Below, one piece after another: positions 55,286 through 64,000 of a DNA stretch of 64,000 nucleotides (position 1 is its first letter; each line of letters starts with the position of its first letter). A program made the position numbers and the translations under genes. The notes under the pieces were generated by a model, which saw only the letters and a list, made by a program, of their open reading frames with translations, searched no databases and was not told where the DNA came from. The DNA comes from Macrosoma leucophasiata (lineage: Eukaryota; Arthropoda; Insecta; Lepidoptera; Hedylidae), in assembly GCA_036365455.1 (NCBI GenBank), contig JAWQUS010000011.1:516001-580000 (forward strand), read 5' to 3'.

Positions 55286-55757
55286 GTTTTAATACAGTTA
55301 GTTAAAACATTTAAAATATGAAAGTTTTTAAAGAGATCCTAACACAGATCCTTCTTACGTAATCTCAACTCGTGTTGGCAATAAATTCAATTCAAACTTT
55401 AGTGCTTCATCATGCGGGACTCAGTTAAACATTTAACTTGTTATTCGTCTTCTCGACACTGTAAATAACAAATCTCTTGGTTTTGCGTTTCTAAAGAGCT
55501 GTTTAATTCGTTTGCATCCTCGACTTTGTTTATTTTGTACGTAATGAGTTCATGTTAGTGTCCTTTTATTTGTTATTGCAAACATTATAATGTCATTTGT
55601 ATTTAATGTCAGCTGTCAATATAGGTGTTGTATTGGCTACCGTTTTTTCACCAGTGCCTTTGTCAGATAAAATTATGTCTGAGAAAATTTTCAACAATAT
55701 ATGTTCAGAGTTTAATAAATTTTTGCTATTTAGAAATTAAAGAAAAAATACTTCGGG
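55286..55757. other. unassigned stretch
   Basis: Nothing recognised. Confidence 0.3.
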
Positions 55758-55860
55758 CAGACCAATATACTTGGCTTCGGTAGCTTATTGGTATGGCACT
55801 AGTTATTTTGAGATCCCAAGTTCGATTCATGCCCGAAGCGAAATCTTTTCTTTCAAGATT
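55758..55860 (+). mobile_element. SINE-T related tRNA-like copy
   Basis: GCTTCGGTAGCTTATTGG at the start pairs GCTTCGG with CCGAAGC at the end (55774-55839). B box AAGTTCGATTCATG. The tail CTTTTCTTTCAAGATTTCC is a decayed version of the family tail. Confidence 0.55.
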
Positions 55861-56554
55861 TCCTTTAAATTCCATTAGGATTTAATTGCCAATTGTAAAA
55901 AATGTTACCGCGCCGAAGCTCGGAAGTCTCTAATTAAGGTAATTTACCAAACATCCAAAAAAACTCACAAGTAACATGTATATGTTGAGCGTCGAAATAA
56001 GAAATTCCTCCAAGCTACATTTTACTTTAATAAGCTAGACAACCCCTAGTTACATTAATATTTCAAATCTTCATTTCTCGTACCCCTAATCGAGGTTAAA
56101 TCTCGTTGAAGACACCCCTCTTCAACTTTTTTTAATTCAATTCACTGCAATGTTTTAAATATATAAAGAAGTAAGTTGGGGAACTGTTATTCCCAAAACT
56201 AGAAGTTGAGCCAATGATTATGAACGCTGACGACGTCAGGGGAAATCTGAATTCACAACTCGAGTCAAACAATCGTAAAACTTAGACGATCCACTTTTTT
56301 ATTTTGGAGATAGAAAAAAATAACTTAATAGTGGATAATAAATTGCCGCGAGTTAGACTGTAGTAGAATCATTTATTTATTTCTGGAGTTATTTTTATGT
56401 ATAATCTAGAATAAGTTTTCTATCGGCGTGTTTAAGCCCACGTTTGATTTAGTAATTATTCCTGTCTTAGAGAGTCTATTAATAGCATCAATCATAGCAT
56501 CAACCAATCATTTTAAAATTGTCTTTAGAAGTGTATTAATATACTGTTTAAGAT
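55861..56554. other. unassigned stretch
   Basis: Nothing recognised. Confidence 0.3.
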
Positions 56555-56842
56555 ATTTTTTTATGTAACAATGTTGTCAAACAAGCATGCAGTTCACATG
56601 GATGTTAAGTGATGACTACTGCCTATAAACATCTTCACAAAAAACAGGCTTAAAAATACAGATGCATTGCCACTCCTGAGAATTTAGGTAGTATGTCTAA
56701 GCTATTTATTACGGGGCCATACATTACTACCATATAGCCGGAAAATGATAGTGCTGAACACTACCATTTGGCGGCAGACAGGTTAAGTAATGCGGTGGTG
56801 CCTGCGCCCTCGAGTCCCTACACTGGAACTCTACCACCAGTA
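56555..56842 (-). mobile_element. SINE-A, full length, diverged
   Basis: TCAAACAAGCATGCAGTTCA to CTACCACCAGTAAA; many changes in the middle. Confidence 0.83.
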
Positions 56843-56884
56843 AAGATCTTTGACGAGCCAGTAAAAAAGTTAAGTTTGCCAAAA

Positions 56885-57193
56885 CTGCCTCGGTAGCCTA
56901 GTGGTAGCAAGCCACTACTACTAAGCTTAGGTCCTGGGTTCGATTCCCGGGTAGGGGGTTATCAGAGATAATGGTGTAAAGTCCTTTATCTTTGGTTCTT
57001 TTGAGATTTTTTTCATTTTCTGGAAATTTCCCAGTACCTCGAAGTTTGGTAATGTGCCCGGAGATGTCAACAGGCTCGCCACCTGTTACATGGGCCAAAA
57101 ACATAACCGGCGAATGGTGGGTATTTGCATGTATGCTTGAATGTATGCATTTATCTCTGCCTACCCTTTCGGGGATTACAGGCGTGAACATAT
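56885..57193 (+). mobile_element. SINE-B, reference copy
   Basis: tRNA-derived head: ACTGCCTCGGTAGCCTAGTG (A box TAGCCTAGTGG) and B box GGGTTCGATTCCCGG. Body: ATCAGAGATAATGGTGTAAA, TACCTCGAAGTTTGGTAATG, GGCTCGCCACCTGTTACATG. End: CGGGGATTACAGGCGTGAAC. About 309 bp, without poly-A. The internal pol III promoter looks intact. Confidence 0.85.
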
Positions 57194-57257
57194 CAAAATG
57201 TCAAAGCCATAAAAACTTAAAGCGTGATAAATAAGGTAATCTGTTTTGAAATCAACA

Positions 57258-57494
57258 CTACACACTTACGATTCGCCGGTTACGTTTTGGCCCATGTAGC
57301 AGGTGGCGAGCCTATTGATATCTTTGGGCACATTACCAAACCTACGAGTACGAGGTACTGGGAAACTTCCAGAAAATGGAAAAATCCCAATAGAACCAGA
57401 GATAAAGGATTTTACACCGTTATCTCTAATATCCTCCGACCCGGGACCCCAGCGTAGTAGTAGTAGCCTGCTACCACTAGGCTACTGAGGCAGT
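57258..57494 (-). mobile_element. SINE-B lacking its B box, inverted partner
   Basis: Tail-to-tail with the previous copy, 64 bp apart. Minus-strand TGGGGTCCCGGGTCGGAGG shows that the TTCGA core of the B box was removed by a small deletion between CCC/GGG runs. The 3' end is truncated. Confidence 0.82.
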
Positions 57495-57796
57495 TAAATT
57501 TTAAATACTTAAAATTATGATTGCAATATATTAATAAACGACCCATATTAAACGAACCTTATATGTGGGGCGTACCCTCTAAATGTTAATAAAGTAACAC
57601 CTAACGTGTTCCATTTTCCATTGATATTCCCACAACAAACGCCACCATTCAATGCCCATCATAACATACACATGACTGACACGTGAATGATTATAAACGG
57701 TGTGAATAAAAAGACTAAAAATAAATTAAAATGTGAACTATAGACTAAATCGGTCTATTTTTATTGATGCTTTTTATGGTCTATGAAGACTGTACC
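57495..57796. other. unassigned stretch
   Basis: Nothing recognised. Confidence 0.3.
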
Positions 57797-58080
57797 TTTT
57801 TTTTTTTTCTGTAATGGAATTGGCAAACAAGCATGCAGTTCATATTGATGTTAAGTGATGACTGCAGCCTATGGACACTTACACAAAGACCAAGGTCAAA
57901 ATGTAGATGCGTTACCACTCCTGAGGCCTAAGTGCCTCTGTGCCGGAAATTACAGGGCCGTACATTACCACCTGACCGGAACACGATAGTGCTGAACATT
58001 ACCATTTAGCGGCATGTATATTAGGTAATGCGGTGGTGCCTACGCCCGCGAGCTCCATCACTGGAGCTCTACCACCAGTA
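57797..58080 (-). mobile_element. SINE-A, full length, near consensus
   Basis: Poly-T of 11 then CTGTAATGGAATTGGCAAAC to CTCTACCACCAGTA. Confidence 0.9.
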
Positions 58081-59235
58081 AAAGTGGTAGTGGTAGTTAT
58101 TTCTATAAAATCAGCCAACCCGTGGTAGGTCACGCATAATGACCAATTCCTGTGGGATTCCGTATCTCCATGTTGTATTTTTTATTCAGTCGAGTGTTAC
58201 TCGTACACTAGTACGGCCTTCTTAGTTAAACCTGCTTGTTTTTAAAACATTGAATACATCGTAAAACTCTACCAATTTTCCAGGTGGCTGGCCATAACAA
58301 AATCTAGCTGAATCAATTACAGCAGGGGTATTCTGTACCTCGGCGGCCATCAATTTTAAGGCACTTTGCAGCTTATTACTGTTTTCTTAAAATTATTGTT
58401 ACCAACACACGCCTTCGAAAGAGTAATGTAATCCAAAGTGGCTGTCGGAATTATGTCAACGGAGATACATAAAACGCCTCCTGGTAGGGTCCAACCGTAG
58501 GCAATTAGAGGCACTATTCACTCTCCTGAATGTATAATGGCACCCGATAGACAAATAGGGACCCTTCCAATTGGTTCGGCCATTCGAGATTGTTCAAACT
58601 GTACTATAAAAGTTTGCCGTTCAAATCCTGATAGCTTAGCTCTTCGATAGCAATTTGGAAAAGATTTCATTTAACTTGGATCGTTTTGTGAGTTGAAACG
58701 TTCGGATCCAAAAGTAATTTATCTGTGATTAATTGAATAAATAGTGCTGAAAACGACACGACAAATACAAAGATAATAAGGGTTCATTTTATACATTTTG
58801 TGGAAACGTGATTACATGTTTTTAACTTAATTCAACTGATAGAGTCTTTTCCCTGATCAGTTTCTTTATAATACATATTAGTGTCGTACAAGTTGCCAAT
58901 ACATAGACCGTTGATCGTTAACATTTGGTAAATAAGGTACACAAAATACCTAGTAATAATAATGCAATCTACATGACCTCTTCTGACAATTCCGAGTTTG
59001 AGTAATATATAACCGTTGCTTTAATATATTATAAATCAAATGAAACACTGTAATGAACCCTTCTATTTGACGGTAAAAAGACTATCTAAAGCAGCCTACA
59101 AAAAAAAACGAATGCCTACGCTCTTGAACCCCGATCTTCAACATCAGTCACATTTTTAACCGAGTTCAAAAACGAGGAGCTTTTCAATTCGGCCGGTAAA
59201 TATTTTTATTTTTATGTATGTACGCCAATTACGTT
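58081..59235. other. unassigned, low-repeat stretch
   Basis: No transposon recognised. TATAAAA at 58614-58620 lacks an initiator or ORF at a fitting distance, so I do not call a promoter. Confidence 0.35.
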
Positions 59236-59572
59236 ATCAGTGCATTCGTTAATACAATAATGATTAAGTTTACAATGATGTCAGAGGGCATGGCTCTGTC
59301 CATTTCAATAAAACTGCCTCTAATGTGTCTGGAATATTTGCCTATATTCAGATATCAAAATCACAAATTGAATACCGTATCTAATGAACTCTATCATTTG
59401 ACGACAATAAAGCGGTCGTGGCTACTTATGTGCACTACGTGTAGGATACTTGGATCTTTGAAACAGTAGCTGCGCATTTTTATCAGTGTGTTCGTTTATA
59501 ACAATAAACGTCAAGTCTGTAATGGTGGCAGAGAGCATAGCTCTGTTTATTCCATTTAGAACTGCCCCTAAT
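59236..59572 (+). repeat. diverged direct duplication, ~90-bp units
   Basis: 59236-59325 and 59482-59572 share TTATCAGTG..TTCGTT, ACAATAA, GTCAGAGGGCATGGCTCTGT / GGCAGAGAGCATAGCTCTGT and ACTGCC(T/C)CTAATG, 246 bp apart. Confidence 0.55.
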
Positions 59573-60921
59573 GAGTGACTCGTGAGATGGGAGTTAAGCT
59601 AACCGCTTTGGTTTTATGTAATGACTTCATTTTAGTCCTGATTACAATCAAGAAAGCGTTGTGGACCAGGCATTTAAGTAAGATGTTTTAAATTAAGATG
59701 CAGGTATTTACAATTTTAAATGAAATAAACCTAACACATTACTTACATATTACTAAGGAAAAAAGATTGAATAATAATTTGTCCAGAAGCACATTATTAA
59801 TCCATCCTTAAAAATTACGGTGAAACGCGGGCTGTTCTTTTGATTTGTCGGTCTAAAATTCATTAGACTTTTTACCGTATGATGAATATTTCCTGTGTTA
59901 TTATGATGCCATATACGAATTTTCAAATCAATTGGATCAAAGCTTTGTGTGTGTAGTTGACCTATCTTGGTCGATTAATGCATGACTATTTTCAAGCATG
60001 ATTTTCAAAAATGTATTGCTTGAAAGTATGAAACGATTATTCAGATCTATTTTGCAAAAATATCGAGCATTATATTCAAAATCAAAATATTATCTTACAC
60101 TGAAAATCACTATATAGACAGGGCCACGTCACGCCACGTCGTCTAGTTTTAAACTTAACCCCGATAACAACCGAACGAACCAAAACTAAAGTCGATACAA
60201 ATTAGATGACGGTAACGACTAGCGTATGTTTAGGACGAGTTGCGGCTTGGTTGTCGGCAGTTAAGAAAATTGACCCAGCCGATATAATGTGACCTGTGGC
60301 CGGTCATTTGGACCCTCTCCTTATGTTCCAACAGTTCCATATTAAAGATGGTAATGAAGGGTCTCTTGTTGATGGTCTCATTTGAAACTTTAGACAGCGT
60401 CAAACCATCTGTGAAGTTTGAGGGGAAACCGTTTGGTTTGTTTATTTTTAATACTGGCTACTAGTTGAGTGTTGTACTATTACATTTATTTGTTTTGGAA
60501 AACAAATCATTTCAATCGTATAAGTCTAAGATGAGTTCAAAAATGTAATTAAAGTAATAGCAAAGATGGCAAGGTGATAAGTGGTGTCGGGTTATTTTAA
60601 AATTATCTCCAATTTTTTAATTGCTAGATCAGAAAACTACTATCACCTGAAAGAAATATTGTTTTTCTTTATATTTGAAAGTGATTATAGTGAGAGAAAC
60701 GGATATAAGGTTTAAAACCGATTAAATTCGTGGCAGTTGCTTACTTTCTTTTATCTACTAGAAAAGAGACGCGACCCTTTCTTGTAAATATAATGAATAT
60801 GGTTAAAAATGAACCAATTTAGATTTTTTGTTACCGACGTAAAACGTATAAAATTAATGTATTCTTTATTCTTTTACCTTTTAAAAGCTTTTGAACTAAA
60901 AGTAAAAATCAGTTCCTTTTT
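59573..60921. other. unassigned, low-repeat stretch
   Basis: No repeat or gene I can name. Confidence 0.35.
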
Positions 60922-61481
60922 AGGGTTCCGTACCTTAAAAGGAAAAAAGGAACCCTTATAGGATCACTCGTGCATCTGTCTGTCTGTCTGTCTGTCTGTC
61001 CTTCTGTCACAGCCAATTTGCTCGTGCGATTGAGTTGAAATTTGATGAATATATGTAAATTGGTGACCCAAAGATGAACACGTCAAGTAAAATAATAAAT
61101 TTTAAACAGGGCCACTTTAGGGGGGTAAATCAGAAAATTAAAAAAAAAATCGTTAACTGTGTCGTGTGACATATCAAATGAAAGAAGTTGTTGTCAGCAT
61201 CTCAGATATATTTTTTTTATAATTTTTGCATAAACAAATTTGAAGTCATTTAAGAAAAACGACGAAAATTGACCATCCCTCCCCCTATCTCCGAAACTAC
61301 TGAACTTAAAATTTTGAAAAAAATGTGGAAAATAGTTCTTTGCCTATAGATTACTGGAAAGCCTATAAGAAGTTTGAGTATTCAAATTAAATCGAAAATT
61401 CTTAATAATATAACCCCCCCTGCCGGTACCACCGTAACCGCTATGTCCCTGCATTTTAAATCTGTAATATTTTCGAAAATT

Positions 61482-62639
61482 TTATTTATTATTATTATTA
61501 TTATTTATTTATTTGCTTGTCACATGGTTATAAGGTCTTACAATTAAATATTTTGTAGTTACATGTAACACCCCGTAGGGGCACCGCAAAATTATGAGAA
61601 CATTTCATGTACATATAATATTTTACATTACAATATAAACTTTATGACTATAATCTCAAATGAAGACATTTAAATTCAGAACTATTATTCATATTATTTA
61701 ATATACGTGATTGTATCTATTAATTTATTTACATATTATTATTATAAAATTTTGCATGACATCGATTAAACAGAAAATATAGCAATAACAATTTGGTCGG
61801 TACTTATATGTATAATCTTTATTATTATTTTCATCTTTACTTATCGCTAAAAACTCCTGCAACGTGTAATAGCATTTTTGTGTTAAGAATTCATTTAATT
61901 TGTTTTTAAATAATTTATTATTTTGTATGTGTTTAATAGAATTTGGAATTTGATTGTATATTTTTATAGACATAAAGTAAGGGCCGGTATTAACTATTTG
62001 TAATTTTGATGTGATTATTGCCAATTTAACCTTATGTCTTAGATTTTCGTGGCGAGACAGTTGAGGGAACCAGTCTGTGTTATTTCTTACAAGAGAACAA
62101 ATCTCTGATATATACAAAGATGGTAAGCTCATTATTTTATATTTAATAAAGTACGATTTGCAGCTAGTCATGGAATCTATATTAGCAAGTATTCGGATAC
62201 ATTTTTGCAAAATAAAAACTTTATTAGCATCCTTGCTGTTCCCCCAAAGTAAAATGCCGTAGCGCAGCCAGGCGTCTGCGTATGCGTAGTAGGCGCAGGT
62301 TGCTGTCTTTAGGTCCGTAGTTTTTTTAAGCTCTCGGAGTGCATACACAAAACTAGATAGTTTATTAACTGTTTTATCTACATGTTCCTTCCAGTTTAGA
62401 TGTGTATCTAATATATATTGATACCCAATAGACAGTGGGAGTCAACAGATTGTATTGGGATGTTTAAGTATTGGTAGTTTATTAATAGTGGTCGTTTTTG
62501 GTACGGTCTGAATTGCATAATTTTAGTTTTATTGAAATTAATATCAAGGTTATGAGATTGAAGCCAGATTGTAATAATATTTAGGTTGGTCGTTAATAAT
62601 GAATGTAATGAGGTGTTATTCGGACAAGGAAGGATTAAA
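61482..62639 (-). mobile_element. 5'-truncated LINE inside the P repeat
   Basis: TSD GAAAATT at 61475-61481 and 62640-62646. The minus-strand 3' end is a TAA/AAT-rich repeat (61482-61515 region). The element begins inside the reverse transcriptase, so it was dead on arrival. Confidence 0.78.
61725..62440 (-). pseudogene. C-terminal end of a Jockey/CR1-like LINE ORF2 (truncated)
   Basis: An open frame from about 62348 to the stop at 61725 contains LRYGILLWGNS, VFILQKCIRILA and LPSLYISEICSLVRNN, motifs found after the RT domain in poly-A or microsatellite-tailed LINEs of the CR1/Jockey type. Upstream in the same frame, ILDTHLNWKEHVDK continues to about 62420. The expected FLGI just before it is in another frame, so at least one frameshift is present. 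The endonuclease and RT catalytic core are absent. It is a different LINE lineage from the RTE at 44.4 kb. Confidence 0.7.
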
Positions 62640-62711
62640 GAAAATTAACGGAATTTAAATTACGGAACCCTCACCACGCGAGTCGAACTCGCACTTGTCC
62701 GGTTTTTTTTC

Positions 62712-63189
62712 GGTCCGCACTGGTGTAGGCACCACCGCATTAACTAATAAACTTGCCGCAAAATGGTAGTGTTCAGCACTATAGTGCTCCGGTCAGGTGG
62801 TAGTGTACGGCCCTGTAATTTCCGGCACAGAGGCATAACACCTTAGGCCTCGGGAGTGGTAACGCATCTGCATTTTGACCTTGGCCTTTGTGTGGGTGTC
62901 TATAGGCTGCAGTCATCACTTAACGTCAATGTGAACTGAATTAAATTAAATTAAATACGCTTACACTCACAGCCCCACAGTAGGTATAAACCTGTGTCGT
63001 GGGTGCCGTTGTACACATACTACACATACACAAACACCCAGACCCGAAACAAATATCTGTAGGCCATACAAATATTTGTTCCGGTGCGGGGATCGAACCC
63101 GCGACCCTACAAATCAAACGGTCATCTCACACCGCTGGACTAACCGGGTCGTCATGAATGTTTGTTTGCCACTCCCATAACATAAAAAA
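62712..63189 (+). mobile_element. SINE-A split by SINE-C
   Basis: 62712-62940 (GGCACCACCGCATTAACTAA to CGTCAATGTGAACT) and 63163-63189 (GTTTGTTTGCCACTCCCAT plus poly-A). The head hairpin is missing where it meets the P repeat end. Confidence 0.82.
62941..63162 (-). mobile_element. SINE-C, tRNA-headed, reference copy
   Basis: Minus-strand head CCCGGTTAGTCCAGCGGTGT (A box) and GCGGGTTCGATCCCCGC (B box with a perfect 5-bp T stem). Body GGTCTGGGTGTTTGTGTATG, CACCCACGACACAGG; tail of TTTAA/ATTTA units. About 220 bp. Confidence 0.82.
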
Positions 63190-63287
63190 AACCAAATCCG
63201 CACTACAAACGCTTAGAATACCTTCTAGCATCGCTTGGAATAATAATATTCAATAATAAAGTAGCAGAAAGTAATAAATAAAGAAAA

Positions 63288-63966
63288 CACTTCAACCGAT
63301 CCATAAGCGATAACACCGCGGTTAAATGGGCCGGCAACTGTCGGAAACACCACAATTACACCATAGTGAGATTGACACAGTTAGGAAGGTAACGAGTTAC
63401 CTCCAGATTAAAGATTTCAACCCTGTATGCATGCTTATGAGTAAAGACTTCTACTGAGTTAGGCGTTTACCTGGGCTCCAGTGCGCTTGATTTCGTAGAC
63501 ACTACCGAATCACCTAATCTACTTGTAATTAAATGGTAGTGCTTAGCGCTGTAGTTTTGCGGTCAGATGGTAAAATAATATGTCACCATCTGCAGTTTTT
63601 CATTATTATTAAACGCATTAGTGCTGGACGTGTTCTGATTTTCATTTATTTCGTAATTTTATTTTATCATTGAAAATATTCGCAAACTTTTAAAGCGCAA
63701 ACAGTTATGGAGTAAAATGGTTTTCAGTTTAGATAGAGATCAGTAAAAAAACAACAAAGGATTCTTTTTTATCATTTGGTTACATATCTCGTAAAAACAA
63801 AGAGTTGCTTGAAATAACAATAGTAATAAAAGAAGTACTAAATGGCGCTTAGACCGATCCATAAACGATAACGCTGTTAAATGGATCAACAAATATAAGA
63901 ATCGCTACAATCACACCGTAATAAGAGTAACCCTAATGAAAGTCACAATTTACCTTTAAATTACCT
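63288..63966 (+). repeat. diverged direct duplication, ~120-bp units
   Basis: 63288-63412 and 63845-63966 share ACCGATCCATAA, CGATAACNC, GTTAAATGG, CACAATTACACC/TACAATCACACC and a CCTTA end, 557 bp apart. Confidence 0.55.
63472..63578 (+). mobile_element. degenerate SINE-A head half
   Basis: GTAGACACTACCGAATCACC, TAAATGGTAGTGCTTAGCGC and GCGGTCAGATGGTAA. It lies between the two units of the 63.3 kb duplication. Confidence 0.6.
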
Positions 63967-64000
63967 TAAGATTTTTTCCCTTTTTACATACTAATGGATT

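Larger units (their letters stand above)
60922..62710 (+). mobile_element. P repeat split by a LINE
   Basis: 60922-61481 and 62640-62710 together give a P repeat very close to the 42477 copy, including the GTCT run (60978-60999) and the GCGAGTCGAACTCGC tail. Confidence 0.82.

Noticed and set aside
58614..58620. TATAAAA as a core promoter
   Set aside because: No initiator about 25-30 bases downstream and no plausible ORF or exon follows.

Overview
The window reads as AT-rich nuclear DNA of a moth or butterfly (Lepidoptera). The evidence is an intact RTE-clade LINE, Helitrons of the CTAG-ending type common in that order, several tRNA-headed SINEs, a 5S-rRNA-derived SINE, TIR MITEs and a repeat that starts GGTTCCGT and carries GTCT microsatellites. 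Species is not resolved. Family names used here (SINE-A, SINE-B, SINE-C, SINE-T, 5S-SINE, mini-RTE, P repeat) are labels of mine for sets of copies inside the window.

Only three gene-like loci stand out against the transposons. (1) A GC-rich first coding exon on the minus strand at 41220-41568 encodes a type II membrane protein with a coiled coil, a furin-like RPRR site and a terminal CLCPP-G that runs into a splice donor. It looks like the start of a membrane-anchored collagen whose other exons lie outside the window or in parts I could not read. (2) A tRNA-Arg(TCT) candidate lies at 37543-37614. (3) The 992-codon RTE ORF at 44426-47404 sits in a complete 3.2 kb element bounded by an 11-bp perfect target duplication.

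Layout: 0-5 kb, SINE fragments, a mini-RTE, a long-TIR element holding a P repeat, and a Helitron holding a LINE tail. 5-9 kb, little recognisable. 9-15 kb, nested SINE-A copies, a Helitron, a run of three palindromes, a duplicated segment of about 180 bp and a second mini-RTE. 15-26 kb, SINE-T copies, SINE-A copies and a diverged foldback MITE. 26-31 kb, 5S-SINE, a broken mini-RTE, SINE-B, SINE-A and a Helitron. 32-34 kb, a diverged tandem duplication and a Ty3/gypsy gag-pro remnant that keeps a -1 frameshift heptamer. 36-43 kb, SINE-A, tRNA-Arg, a 41-bp-TIR MITE holding a SINE-T, the second 5S-SINE, the collagen-like exon and a P repeat. 43-48 kb, SINE-A in long direct repeats and the intact RTE. 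48-58 kb, three Helitrons, SINE-T, SINE-A and SINE-B copies and a 92-bp-TIR foldback. 58-61 kb, mostly unique sequence with one diverged duplication. 61-64 kb, a P repeat split by a truncated LINE, and a SINE-A split by a SINE-C.

The elements work as autonomous drivers and passengers. The RTE can supply machinery to the mini-RTE derivatives and perhaps to the 5S-SINE, whose tail resembles its 3' end. The poly-A-tailed SINE-A probably depends on another LINE. At least eleven insertions lie inside older elements, many with target duplications, so relative ages can be read directly. The most notable signal is the SINE-T family: a small tRNA-like element with clear target duplications in which four of seven loci have an inverted 5' part.
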